Positions 38,411-47,667 are shown, counted from the stretch's first letter. The stretch is 64,000 bases of DNA from Candidatus Microgenomates bacterium (GCA_025449735.1 JANWIV010000003.1:124001-188000), one strand, 5' to 3'. The notes: generated from the letters alone by a model not told the origin. Numbers and translations are program-made.

Positions 38411-38597
38411 AGGATTTATTTGAGTTTGCGGAGCCTGTCCCGAGTTTGACAGAGGGATCGCATTCCTCGCAATGACCAAAATAATTCGACCATGCAATTA
38501 GAAATTTTCTGTTGTTTCCCTTCTTCGCTCTTAGCTTCCCACTTCGTCCTTCGGACTTCGAGGGACGAGACGGCGGGCAGGCATGTTTCATACTTTG

Positions 38598-38641
38598 CGT
38601 TTCACGTTTCTCGTTTCATGTTTCACGTTTCACGTTTCACG
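38598..38641. repeat. Six tandem 7-bp units (CGTTTCA)n
   Basis: cgtttca cgtttct cgtttca tgtttca cgtttca cgtttca cg. Confidence 0.95.
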
Positions 38642-38664
38642 CTCAATGAGTTATACTATCCTTC

Positions 38665-39678
38665 ATGGAACCAACCAAAGAGCTACTTGAGAAGCGCGTC
38701 AAATCAATTATTGGTTTGATTAAGCCTGATGAGCTAAAAACTAAAATAATTGAAATGGAAACAAAAACCAGTGAGACTGGTTTTTGGGATAATCATCGCG
38801 AGGCCGGCGCTATAATGCAAGAAATTGCCGCTTTTAAACAAAAAATTGAGGATGCCGAACTGATGCAAATATTGCTTGAAGAAGATCATCTCAAAGATTT
38901 GAGCACGCTTCTTGATCGATATGAGATTACTTTATATCTTTCCGGACCTCATGATGAGGGAGCTGCCATTCTTTCAATACATTCCGGTGCTGGGGGAACG
39001 GAAGCGATGGATTGGACCTCAATGTTGCAACGAATGTATACTCGTTATTTTGAAAAAAAAGGTTTTGCCTATGAAATCCTTGACTTGGTCTCAGGTGAGG
39101 AAGCGGGGGTTAAAAGTGTCATTATGGAAGTACGGGGTAAATATGCCTATGGCTACCTAAAAGCTGAAGCGGGTGTTCATCGCTTAGTACGCAAATCTCC
39201 TTTCAATGCGGCGGGATTGCGGCAAACTTCCTTTGCTTTAGTTGAAGTCTTACCTAAAATTCCGGCAACTGAAATTGAAATTAGCGACAGCGACCTGGAA
39301 TGGCAATTTTTCCGCTCTGGTGGCGCGGGCGGACAAAATGTCAATAAAGTGAGTACTGCCGTACGGCTAATTCATAAGCCATCGGGAATTATGGTCACCT
39401 GCCAACAAGAACGTACTCAAGAGCAAAATCGTGAAATCGCACTCGCTCTTTTGCGTGCCAAACTATGGCTTAAAGAAGAGCTAGAACGCAATGAGAGCAT
39501 GGAAGAATTTAAAGGTCCAAAAAAAGCTTCTTGGGGTTTGCAAATTCGCTCCTATGTGCTTCATCCTTATAAACTAGTCAAGGATTTGCGCACTGATGTT
39601 GAAGATAATAATCCAGAAGCTGTGCTTGATGGTAATCTTGATCATTTCATCGAAGCATATTTAAAACTCCCCGTCTAA
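38665..39678 (+). CDS. prfB: Peptide chain release factor 2
   Basis: SPF anticodon-like motif ([16 protein letters not shown]), [19 protein letters not shown]; no frameshift site needed. Confidence 0.95.
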   Translation: MEPTKELLEKRVKSIIGLIKPDELKTKIIEMETKTSETGFWDNHREAGAIMQEIAAFKQKIEDAELMQILLEEDHLKDLSTLLDRYEITLYLSGPHDEGAAILSIHSGAGGTEAMDWTSMLQRMYTRYFEKKGFAYEILDLVSGEEAGVKSVIMEVRGKYAYGYLKAEAGVHRLVRKSPFNAAGLRQTSFALVEVLPKIPATEIEISDSDLEWQFFRSGGAGGQNVNKVSTAVRLIHKPSGIMVTCQQERTQEQNREIALALLRAKLWLKEELERNESMEEFKGPKKASWGLQIRSYVLHPYKLVKDLRTDVEDNNPEAVLDGNLDHFIEAYLKLPV

Positions 39679-39726
39679 AAATAAATCGTTGCTATCAAAA
39701 ACAACATTTGTTATGCTTACTTTGAT

Positions 39727-40206
39727 ATGGATAATCAATCAACTAAAGAATCGCTAGTGCACCCTTTTCCCAAAGAGGCAGAGCATCATAATACAGAAGG
39801 CGAAATGCTGCCTTATAAAAAAGTGGCGATGATTTTTGTTATTACCATTGTCATCGGTATTCTTTCCGGATTTGTAGTCCAATATGTAGCCAGCGCCTTC
39901 GGTAGCAAGACCACAACCGCTCAAAAAACGACCGAAAAAAAATCGGTCAAAGAAGCGGTTGGAATTCCTGACAAGAAAACTTTTAAAGACTCAGCCGAAG
40001 GCGAGCTTGTTGAGGGTGGTTCTGAAGGTGAAGGCAGTTTCCACCTAGAGCGCCCAGGGGGAGAAAGTCAAAATGTCTATCTCACTAGCTCCACCGTCGA
40101 TATGAGTGAATATATTGGCTCCCAAGTCCGAGTCCATGGTGAGACCTTCGAATCAGATAAAGTCGGTTGGTTGATGGATGTGGGATATATTGAAATACTG
40201 GAATAA
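39727..40206 (+). CDS. Hypothetical membrane-anchored protein with C-terminal OB-like domain
   Basis: Single TM; VDMSEYIGSQVRVHGETFESDKVGWLMDVGYIEIL. Confidence 0.6.
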   Translation: MDNQSTKESLVHPFPKEAEHHNTEGEMLPYKKVAMIFVITIVIGILSGFVVQYVASAFGSKTTTAQKTTEKKSVKEAVGIPDKKTFKDSAEGELVEGGSEGEGSFHLERPGGESQNVYLTSSTVDMSEYIGSQVRVHGETFESDKVGWLMDVGYIEILE

Positions 40207-40322
40207 AAGTTACAAGTAACAACTAACAAGAAACAAACAAATCACAATATTCAATGACCAAAATTCTGAAGATTAATATTCTTTCAGTTTGTAACTTGGT
40301 TATTGTTTCTTGTTTCTTGCCT
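40206..40322. repeat. MITE-like palindromic heptad repeat, copy 1
   Basis: gttacaagtaacaactaacaagaaacaaacaaat ... agtttgtaacttggttattgtttcttgtttcttg. Confidence 0.7.
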
Positions 40323-40323
40323 C

Positions 40324-41007
40324 ATGGCTATGATAACATTTGATGCCGTTTCTAAAAAATATCCAACTGGCGTCGTCGCCCTTGACGATGTCTCATTTCA
40401 AATAGATGATAATGAATTCGTCTTTCTAGTTGGTGCCTCTGGTGCTGGCAAAACCACCATTCTTCGGTTATTGCTCAAACAAATGGAGCCGACTTCGGGC
40501 TCAATTTTCATCGATAAAGTCGATATCACCGCCAAAGGATTTAAAGATTCCACTTTGGTGAGGCGAAATATTGGGATTGTTTTTCAGGATTTTAAAATTC
40601 TCCACGACAAAGATATCTTTGAGAATGTTGCCCTATCGCTCCAGGTCACCGGCGCCAAAGAAGCGACGATTAAATCAAAAGTTGAAGAAGTGCTTGATTT
40701 GGTCGGTCTATCTGAAAAAAAGCGCATGTTTCCTTTGCAGTTGTCAGCTGGAGAATTGCAACGAGTCGCTATTGCTCGCGCCATCATTGGCGATCGCGGC
40801 ATAATTCTCGCTGATGAGCCGACCGGCAATCTCGACCCCAAGACTACCTGGGAGATCATGAAGATTTTCAAAAAACTCGATGGCCAAAAAACCTTGCTTA
40901 TCGCCACCCACAACGCTGACATTGTCAATAGTTTCAAAAAACGAGTGATTACGGTAAAAGATGGCAAAGTTCAATCTGACCGCAGAGGCGGTACCTACGA
41001 ATTATGA
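40324..41007 (+). CDS. ftsE: Cell division ATP-binding protein FtsE
   Basis: VGASGAGKTT, LSAGELQRVAIARAI, ILADEPTGNLDP; start trimmed to 40324; paired with ftsX. Confidence 0.95.
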   Translation: MAMITFDAVSKKYPTGVVALDDVSFQIDDNEFVFLVGASGAGKTTILRLLLKQMEPTSGSIFIDKVDITAKGFKDSTLVRRNIGIVFQDFKILHDKDIFENVALSLQVTGAKEATIKSKVEEVLDLVGLSEKKRMFPLQLSAGELQRVAIARAIIGDRGIILADEPTGNLDPKTTWEIMKIFKKLDGQKTLLIATHNADIVNSFKKRVITVKDGKVQSDRRGGTYEL

Positions 41008-41900
41008 AAGAAGTATTAAATTCAATTAGGCGAACTCCATATCAATCGCTAGCGTCATTTTTGATTTTGTTTTTTGCCCTTTTTTTGACCATTTTTGTAT
41101 TTTATCTGACCAGTTTTTTCAGCAGTATCCTCTCTTATGTGGAGACCCGACCGCAGGTAATTGCTTATTTTGATGTTGACGCCACTGAAAAAAATATTCT
41201 TGAGCTGAAAAAGAATATAGAAAAATCAGGAAAATCATCAGAGGTGGTCTATATCTCTCAAGACAAAGCACTAAAGATTTATAAAGAGCTCAATTCGGAT
41301 AATCCCCTGCTATTGGAGATGGTTTCAGCTAATATTTTGCCAGCCAGTCTTGAGGTATATGCCACCAAGCCCGAATATTTAGCAGAAATTTCTAAGTTCC
41401 TTGATGATGAACAAATAGTAGAGGAAGTCAGTTTCCAAGAAAACATTGTCGATCGTCTGCTCACCTTGACGACAATTTTACGCCGCGGAGCCCTTTTCCT
41501 TTCCGGATTCTTGGTGCTGATTTCAATTGTAGTGTTGATGACGACGACCGCTTTCAAAATCGCTCTTAAAAAAGACGAAATTGATCTAATGCAACTTTTG
41601 GGCGCCACCACTTTTTATGTCAGAAAGCCATTTCTTGTCGAAGGGATGATTTTTGGATTCGTCTCCGCAAGCGTCGCTTTTGGAGTATTTTACTTGCTTT
41701 ACGCTCTTATGTTTCCGTTTCTCTCTTCATATTTAACTGGCATTCCATCATTGTCATTTTACAGCCTTGACAGCTACGGACTAAGCGTCTTCCCACCGAG
41801 TATATTTTTTATTGTGCTCTCCTATTTGTTCACCGTTATTTTCGGTATAACCATCGGACTGATTGGAAATTATCTTTCAACGTCAAAATATATTAGATAG
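41004..41900 (+). CDS. ftsX: Cell division protein FtsX
   Basis: 4-TM topology, QENIVDRLLTLTTILR and DEIDLMQLLGATTFYVRKPFLVEGM. Confidence 0.93.
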   Translation: MKEVLNSIRRTPYQSLASFLILFFALFLTIFVFYLTSFFSSILSYVETRPQVIAYFDVDATEKNILELKKNIEKSGKSSEVVYISQDKALKIYKELNSDNPLLLEMVSANILPASLEVYATKPEYLAEISKFLDDEQIVEEVSFQENIVDRLLTLTTILRRGALFLSGFLVLISIVVLMTTTAFKIALKKDEIDLMQLLGATTFYVRKPFLVEGMIFGFVSASVAFGVFYLLYALMFPFLSSYLTGIPSLSFYSLDSYGLSVFPPSIFFIVLSYLFTVIFGITIGLIGNYLSTSKYIR

Positions 41901-41927
41901 GTAAAATCGGCTGAATCAACATAATTT

Positions 41928-43139
41928 ATGAGAATTGTGATGGTGCTTCTCATATTTCTACTAATTGCTCCAATTGCTTTATCTGATTTAAGAATTAATG
42001 AAATTTACCCAGCCCCTTCTGATGGTCAAGAAGAGTGGGTCGAGTTATTTAACAATTCCGATCAATCAATAGATATATCAACCTATAAACTGAAAGATAG
42101 TATTGGGACAAACATTCCTCTACAAAACACGTTAATTTCTCCACATGGATTTGTTCTTGGGATTGCAAATGGGGTACTAAACAATTCCGGTGACGACGTT
42201 TTGCTGTTGGATCCTGCGGGTGTTCAAATTGATTCGACAACATATCCATCAGGCTATAATTCAAGCCAGTCACATGGTCGGTGTCCTGATGGTGGCAGCT
42301 GGCTCAAACTAAATAGTCAATCCAAATCCAGTAGTAATGATGCTATTTGCGGCAGTCAAGCCGTCTCCCCAACAAACGCTCCGGGAGAAACGCCTAGTAA
42401 TATCTCGCCGACTGTGGCAAGTGTCGATTATGACAATATAATCATTTCAGAGGCGATGGTTTATCCAGACACTAATCAATCTGAGTGGGTCGAGCTTTAT
42501 AACAATAATGATTTTGCTGTAGTCCTTACCAATTGGTATTTGGATGACGGTGAAAACAGCGGCTCTACTCCCAAGACATTTAGTCTATCAATTGGTGCCA
42601 GGAATTTTGCTATTGTCGAGCTAACCACTTCAATTTATAACAACGATGCCGACGCGGTCCGACTCTTAAACGGTAATCAAGTCGAAAAAAATTCATTTTC
42701 TTACTCAAATGCAGAGCGCAATAAATCCTGGGGTAGGACTTTTCTGCCATCTGGCGGCATTTGTCTTCAGGAATCTTCACGCGCCGTCATCAATTCAAGC
42801 TGTATAAATAATAATAATTCAAGTAATAATACCGGCGCTGAAAAGAATGATCAAACACCGACTATTGCTTCAAATTCAACAACAAGCACATCAACCAATG
42901 ATGAAAATGAAATTGAAGATAATACAATCTATCGCGATCATATAAACCCCAATACTAACACTTTGAGTCAAAAAGGCTCTGTCAAAGGAGCGTCAACCGA
43001 AAGAAATAGCGATACTATTTCAAATTCCGAAAAAAACAATATACGCTCCGTAGTTTCTGCAATCTGGCTAGTGTCTACTTTTAACCTAGTTTATGCCGCT
43101 TCCAAAATTACCAAAAAACATCTAGAATTAATCTCGTGA
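41928..43139 (+). CDS. Secreted protein with two lamin-tail domains and C-terminal TM
   Basis: LRINEIYPAPSDGQEEWVELFNNSDQSIDISTYKL and IIISEAMVYPDTNQSEWVELYNNNDFAVVLTNWYL. Confidence 0.85.
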   Translation: MRIVMVLLIFLLIAPIALSDLRINEIYPAPSDGQEEWVELFNNSDQSIDISTYKLKDSIGTNIPLQNTLISPHGFVLGIANGVLNNSGDDVLLLDPAGVQIDSTTYPSGYNSSQSHGRCPDGGSWLKLNSQSKSSSNDAICGSQAVSPTNAPGETPSNISPTVASVDYDNIIISEAMVYPDTNQSEWVELYNNNDFAVVLTNWYLDDGENSGSTPKTFSLSIGARNFAIVELTTSIYNNDADAVRLLNGNQVEKNSFSYSNAERNKSWGRTFLPSGGICLQESSRAVINSSCINNNNSSNNTGAEKNDQTPTIASNSTTSTSTNDENEIEDNTIYRDHINPNTNTLSQKGSVKGASTERNSDTISNSEKNNIRSVVSAIWLVSTFNLVYAASKITKKHLELIS

Positions 43140-43513
43140 GTAAAAAGCAGTTTAAAAAAATAGTCTACTATTGGTTGCCACAAATTCTTTTAATGGTGCT
43201 CATTTTTTTTCTCTCTAGTCACCATCGCGTCAGCATAACGGAAGAGTCAACCATCGATTTTGTAATTTTCAAATCTCTCCATATGATTGAATACGGCGCC
43301 TTATTTTTCTTAACCACTCGCGCCATCCTTCATACCTCAACTCAATCAAAAAAACACGCCTTGCTTTATGCTTTTATTTTTTGTGTCTTATTTGCTTTTA
43401 GTGATGAAATTCATCAAACATTTGTCCCGACCCGCGAAGGAAAGTTGCGAGATGTGCTTATTGATACTGTAGGAATTAGTGTTGTATATTGGAAGTATGC
43501 AAAGTTTCTTTAA
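43136..43513 (+). CDS. VanZ-like family protein (GTG start)
   Basis: KSLHMIEYGALFFLTTRAI and FSDEIHQTFVPTREGKLRDVLIDTVG. Confidence 0.85.
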   Translation: MSKKQFKKIVYYWLPQILLMVLIFFLSSHHRVSITEESTIDFVIFKSLHMIEYGALFFLTTRAILHTSTQSKKHALLYAFIFCVLFAFSDEIHQTFVPTREGKLRDVLIDTVGISVVYWKYAKFL

Positions 43514-44420
43514 GCGGCTTCATCATTTATTTATTCCCTCTGATCGAAACAACTATCGAGCGCGTTTGCTTCATATTGATTTCTTGACAGGAATCATTGC
43601 AATCGTTGCGCTCGTCAATATCACCGTTCATACTCTTTCTGGCATTGGTGTCTTGGGACTAGCCACTGATATCACGGTGCAACGGCTATATGAACTGACC
43701 AATAGGCAACGAGTTGAACATGGGCTTTCGGCCCTTGACTATAATAGCGAACTGGCTCAGGCCGCACAGAAAAAAGCCGAAGATATGTTTGCAAAAAACT
43801 ATTGGGCACACTATTCTCCCACTGGTGGCACTCCTTGGGAGTTTATCGTTGGCGCTGGTTACAAGTATGAATTTGCGGGTGAAAATCTTGCTCATGGTTT
43901 TATGTTTTCTGATCAAGTGGTAGAAGCCTGGATGCAATCTGATTCTCACCGGGCAAATCTACTCAAATCCGAATATGAAGAGATTGGCTTTGCTGTCGTC
44001 AATGGCACCCTTCAAGGTGAACCAACCACGCTAGTAGTGCAAATGTTCGGTCGGCCATTAGTAAATGGCAGCGATAATACTGCTGATAATAGTCAAAATA
44101 TCGCCGTTGCCGCCGCCGAGCGGGAAGCAGAAAAACCAAAACCTACTTCACCCAAGGCGACTCCTGAGGCAGAATTTGTTAGCTCAAATGAACCAGTCGA
44201 AGGTCCTGGCGCATCTTCTAATGGCATTTCAATGCAATCTTTGACCTTCAACTCATCCATTTGGCTCATAGTGCTTTTAATATTGGCACTACTAATCGAT
44301 CTTATCTATGCCTCTCGACATCGCCTGCTTCGCATTACCGGGAAAAATCTGGCTCATTTGACATTTTTATTAGTTATTTTGGTAGCCGTTATAATGTTAG
44401 CTAAAGGAGTTATTCTTTAA
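43497..44420 (+). CDS. CAP/SCP-like domain protein
   Basis: LTNRQRVEHGLSALDYNSELAQAAQKKAEDM, YWAHYSPTGGTPWEF, HRANLLKSEYEEIGFAV. Confidence 0.9.
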   Translation: MQSFFKRLHHLFIPSDRNNYRARLLHIDFLTGIIAIVALVNITVHTLSGIGVLGLATDITVQRLYELTNRQRVEHGLSALDYNSELAQAAQKKAEDMFAKNYWAHYSPTGGTPWEFIVGAGYKYEFAGENLAHGFMFSDQVVEAWMQSDSHRANLLKSEYEEIGFAVVNGTLQGEPTTLVVQMFGRPLVNGSDNTADNSQNIAVAAAEREAEKPKPTSPKATPEAEFVSSNEPVEGPGASSNGISMQSLTFNSSIWLIVLLILALLIDLIYASRHRLLRITGKNLAHLTFLLVILVAVIMLAKGVIL

Positions 44421-44426
44421 ACAAAT

Positions 44427-44699
44427 ATGATTGATCACTTAACAAAAGAGTTAAAAAGTCATCTTCTGGAATATTTGTTGCTGATTACAGCTTCGGTATT
44501 TTTTTTGATTTTCATCTCGCTTTTTGCCGGAAGTCATCAAAAACAATTTATTATTTTGATTATTTTTGCCGCTTATTATGTGATTTGGGGGGCGGTCCAT
44601 CATGCCAAAGAACAAACATTGAGTTTGAAAATTATGTTAGAATATCTGGCGGTTGGAGGTATCGCCTTGACCGTTTTGTATTCAATTCTTATTAGTTAG
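44427..44699 (+). CDS. Small membrane protein
   Basis: Three hydrophobic segments. Confidence 0.55.
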   Translation: MIDHLTKELKSHLLEYLLLITASVFFLIFISLFAGSHQKQFIILIIFAAYYVIWGAVHHAKEQTLSLKIMLEYLAVGGIALTVLYSILIS

Positions 44700-44737
44700 A
44701 AACTAAACCGTCCGTTAATTAAAATAATTTAAATTGA

Positions 44738-44840
44738 GGGGTGGCTCCAAACGGGGAGCCCCGACAAGCGCGCAGGAACGAATAGATTTAAACCGTCTTG
44801 TAGATGAGCACTTGTTGGGGCTGTTAGGAGTCAGGACCCC
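44738..44840 (+). ncRNA. Unassigned structured leader RNA upstream of rmlA
   Basis: GGGGT/ACCCC, GGCTCC/GGAGTC or competing GGCTCC/GGAGCC, and CCCCGACAAG/CTTGTTGGGG; ends 10 nt before rmlA ATG. Confidence 0.65.
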
Positions 44841-44849
44841 TTACCATTT

Positions 44850-45605
44850 ATGAAAGGAGTCATACTAGCCGGAGGCATGGCCACTCGCTTGAGGCCACTG
44901 ACTGCGGTCACCAACAAACACTTGCTTCCAATCTATGATAAGCCAATGATTTATTATGCCTTGCTTGCCATGGCAGAAGCAGGAATTAAGGAAGTCATTA
45001 TCACCAGCTCCCCAGATCATGCCGAACACTTCAAAAATTTGCTCAAAGAAGGCGAAGAATTTGGCCTATCACTTTCATATGCCATCCAAGATCAGCCAGG
45101 CGGAATCAGCCAAGCAATTCTATTAGCTGAGGAGTTTGTGAGAGGTGACAAATTTGTAGTCCTTTTAGGTGATAATATTTTTAATCATTCGCTCAAAAAT
45201 GCCGTCGAGCGATTTGAGACAATGGAAGATGGCGCTTTTGTTTTTGCCAAAAGCATGCCCACGGAATCTGGTCAATATGGAGTGATTGAAATAGACAGTG
45301 AAGGGAGGGTGCTCTCAATTGAGGAAAAACCTGAACACCCAAAATCTGATCTAGCTCACACCGGTATTTATATGTATGACAAGCGCGCGTTTGAGTTTAT
45401 TAAGCATCTTTCTCCAAGCGCTCGGGGTGAGCTTGAAGTCACGGACCTAAATAATATCTACGCAAAAGAAGGTAGTCTTCATTGTGAGATAATGGAAGGA
45501 TGGTGGGTAGACGCTGGCACTAGTTTTGATGAGCTCTTGCGTGCCAACATCCGCGTCGCGATTGAAAGAGGCAAATTAAATACAAAAATGATTGATGATA
45601 TGTAA
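44850..45605 (+). CDS. rmlA: Glucose-1-phosphate thymidylyltransferase (sugar nucleotidyltransferase)
   Basis: MKGVILAGGMATRLRPLTAVTNKHLLPIYDKPMIYY, GDNIF, EEKPEHPKSDLAHTGIYMYD. Confidence 0.9.
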   Translation: MKGVILAGGMATRLRPLTAVTNKHLLPIYDKPMIYYALLAMAEAGIKEVIITSSPDHAEHFKNLLKEGEEFGLSLSYAIQDQPGGISQAILLAEEFVRGDKFVVLLGDNIFNHSLKNAVERFETMEDGAFVFAKSMPTESGQYGVIEIDSEGRVLSIEEKPEHPKSDLAHTGIYMYDKRAFEFIKHLSPSARGELEVTDLNNIYAKEGSLHCEIMEGWWVDAGTSFDELLRANIRVAIERGKLNTKMIDDM

Positions 45606-45623
45606 GTTTTTGCATAAAGTATC

Positions 45624-45771
45624 CAAGATACAAGAAACAAGATACAAACAAATTAAAATGTTCAATAACCAACTCACAATCCGCGAATAGTTTGTTAATT
45701 GTTAGTTGGAGCTTGTTTGCCTGCCTGTCGGCAGACAGGTTCCTTGTGAGTTGTTTCTTGTTACTTGAAAA
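45624..45771. repeat. MITE-like palindromic heptad repeat, copy 2
   Basis: CAAGATA CAAGAAA CAAGATA CAAACAA ... CCTGTCggcaGACAGG ... TTGTGAG TTGTTTC TTGTTAC TTGAAAA. Confidence 0.85.
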
Positions 45772-45775
45772 GCTT

Positions 45776-47038
45776 ATGAATAATCAAATGCTCAAAAAAG
45801 TAATTCCTTTTATCGCTATTTTTGTCTTAAGCCTTGGCGTTGCTGTCACTACTTTCATTCAAGAAAATACCCGTCAGGCCGAAGCGGCAGTTGACGGCAT
45901 TAATATCGAGCTTACCAACCAATCAGCCAGTTTGGATGCAAAATCAAATTGGAGTTGGCGGGCTGACCTTTTAGCAGAAAACCATATTGGTGAAAAAGTA
46001 GACACCGAGTCTGTAGTCAGCTGGTGTCGGGAGACTTTTGGCAAGAAAGGTGAGTCAGAAGGTAGAATCTGTAATAGCGATCTCACCCCTGCAGAATTCA
46101 TCTCGGTACTCAAGCGAGAAAAAAAATCAATCACTATTCAAAACAGCAATTTTGAAGTAGTCCATCCAGGGGTCAAGTGCGGTCGCGTTTATCTTGAGAT
46201 TTATGGACTTGATGGCGTGCTCGGCACTGAAGTCTATGACACTGGTATTGAATGTAAAGATTCTGACATCCCAACTCCCACTCTCACCGGCGAGCCTCAA
46301 TATGGCCTACTCGATGAAAACGGCAATGAACTCTCCTTTTCTGAATTGATCAAAGACATTTTTTCAATTTTTGGTAGCTTTAATAAAAATGCTGAAACTT
46401 CGCCTACAGAGCCTTCGCCAGGAGCGGGTAATAACCCACTCACCCCTTTTCCAACAACACCTCCTAATGACCCCGGCGTCGCTTGTAGTGGGAGCTCTGT
46501 CGTCTCTTGGGCCGGTTGCATTAGTGAAAAATTAGAGCTCGGGATTGAGCATCGATTCAATAAAATGTTAGGTAATATAGCAAATGGTGGCTATACGGCG
46601 ACCAAGCGCAGTGCTCAAAATGAAGGGACTAGCCCAACAGGAATTTATTGGTGCACAAATATCGTTATTGATTCATATAATTTGTTTTACCCTGGGGCCG
46701 GCAATAACCCCAGCGCTGCTCACCAGTCAGTGCTTAATATGAGGCGCTTCTTTGCTTCGACCTCAGGATATCGCTACCTTGATTTTAGAAATGTCGCCAC
46801 TAGGCGGGATGCACTTGAAAAAACCAGAGCCGGCGATGTACTTATTATGCAGTCTGTCTTTGATCGTCATACCAGTCAGCATGTCGGTATCATCAGTTCA
46901 ATTGAAATCGATAGTCATTGCAATGGTAAAATTCGCACTCTAGAATCAAATTCAGCCAGAAAGGATCATGCTTATGTGGTTCGCGCTTGTGATATTATCA
47001 ATACCTCCTATCCGGTGGTTGCCATTGTCGGTAAATAA
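45776..47038 (+). CDS. Exported CHAP/NlpC-P60-like peptidase candidate
   Basis: Start trimmed to 45776; signal peptide; IYWCTNIVIDSYN and TRAGDVLIMQSVFDRHTSQHVGIISSIE (Cys/His). Confidence 0.6.
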   Translation: MNNQMLKKVIPFIAIFVLSLGVAVTTFIQENTRQAEAAVDGINIELTNQSASLDAKSNWSWRADLLAENHIGEKVDTESVVSWCRETFGKKGESEGRICNSDLTPAEFISVLKREKKSITIQNSNFEVVHPGVKCGRVYLEIYGLDGVLGTEVYDTGIECKDSDIPTPTLTGEPQYGLLDENGNELSFSELIKDIFSIFGSFNKNAETSPTEPSPGAGNNPLTPFPTTPPNDPGVACSGSSVVSWAGCISEKLELGIEHRFNKMLGNIANGGYTATKRSAQNEGTSPTGIYWCTNIVIDSYNLFYPGAGNNPSAAHQSVLNMRRFFASTSGYRYLDFRNVATRRDALEKTRAGDVLIMQSVFDRHTSQHVGIISSIEIDSHCNGKIRTLESNSARKDHAYVVRACDIINTSYPVVAIVGK

Positions 47039-47039
47039 T

Positions 47040-47543
47040 ATGGAAGAACAAACGATGACTAGGTATAAAAAAATTGCTCTTATAACTGGGGGTGTTATTA
47101 TTCTTGCAATCGCTATCTATTTTGTGATGAAAAGTCGATTCATTCCGACAGCCGAGAAATCTTTTGACGCCCAACCGACTCAAGGCGCGACTCAAGTAGA
47201 ATCTCCATCAATAAACATTGATTTTGAAGAAGTGGCCCGTCGAAACCCAGATGAGGTCTCGGAAGAAGAAGCCCAAGCAGTGCAGTCTGAATCAGATCGA
47301 GAGTTTAGTCAATGGCAAGAAGAAATCTATAGCAATTATCCTTGGTACTCCTCACTGCCACTTCAAACGAGTGAGTATTTTGTCTATCTAGATTTAGAAA
47401 AGAAGGCAATATTTGCCATTCTATATCAAGATCAAATCCCCGCTGACCAGATTGACACTACCAAGGTAAGCATTATCAATCAATTGAGCAGTCTTGGCAT
47501 CAATCAAATTCTTCTCGACAGCATTATCTTCGAAACTGAATAA
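47040..47543 (+). CDS. Hypothetical single-TM protein
   Basis: Start trimmed to ATG 47040 directly after the upstream stop. Confidence 0.6.
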   Translation: MEEQTMTRYKKIALITGGVIILAIAIYFVMKSRFIPTAEKSFDAQPTQGATQVESPSINIDFEEVARRNPDEVSEEEAQAVQSESDREFSQWQEEIYSNYPWYSSLPLQTSEYFVYLDLEKKAIFAILYQDQIPADQIDTTKVSIINQLSSLGINQILLDSIIFETE

Positions 47544-47561
47544 ACTGAACTGAATATACTG

Positions 47562-47667
47562 ACCCGCTTTGCGGGACTGACCCTGAATCAACAGGGGCTG
47601 ATTTAAACTGAAATGCTTGCATTTCATACGCTAGATACTCCATACTAAATACTGTATATTCATACTA
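47562..47667. repeat. Intergenic cluster of three short hairpins followed by a 7-bp-period array
   Basis: CCCGC-ttt-GCGGG, CCCTG-aatcaa-CAGGG, TGAAATGC-tt-GCATTTCA, then AGATACT CCATACT AAATACT GTATATT CATACTA. Confidence 0.75.

Noticed and set aside
38665-39678. Programmed +1 frameshift in prfB, or UGA recoding
   Set aside because: RF2 is complete in one frame from its ATG, and TGA ends several clear genes (e.g. 277-279, 2635-2637), so standard code without autoregulatory shift
44736-44847. SRP/4.5S RNA at the rmlA leader
   Set aside because: Lacks the conserved GGAAGGAAGCAGCC apical-loop region expected in SRP RNA
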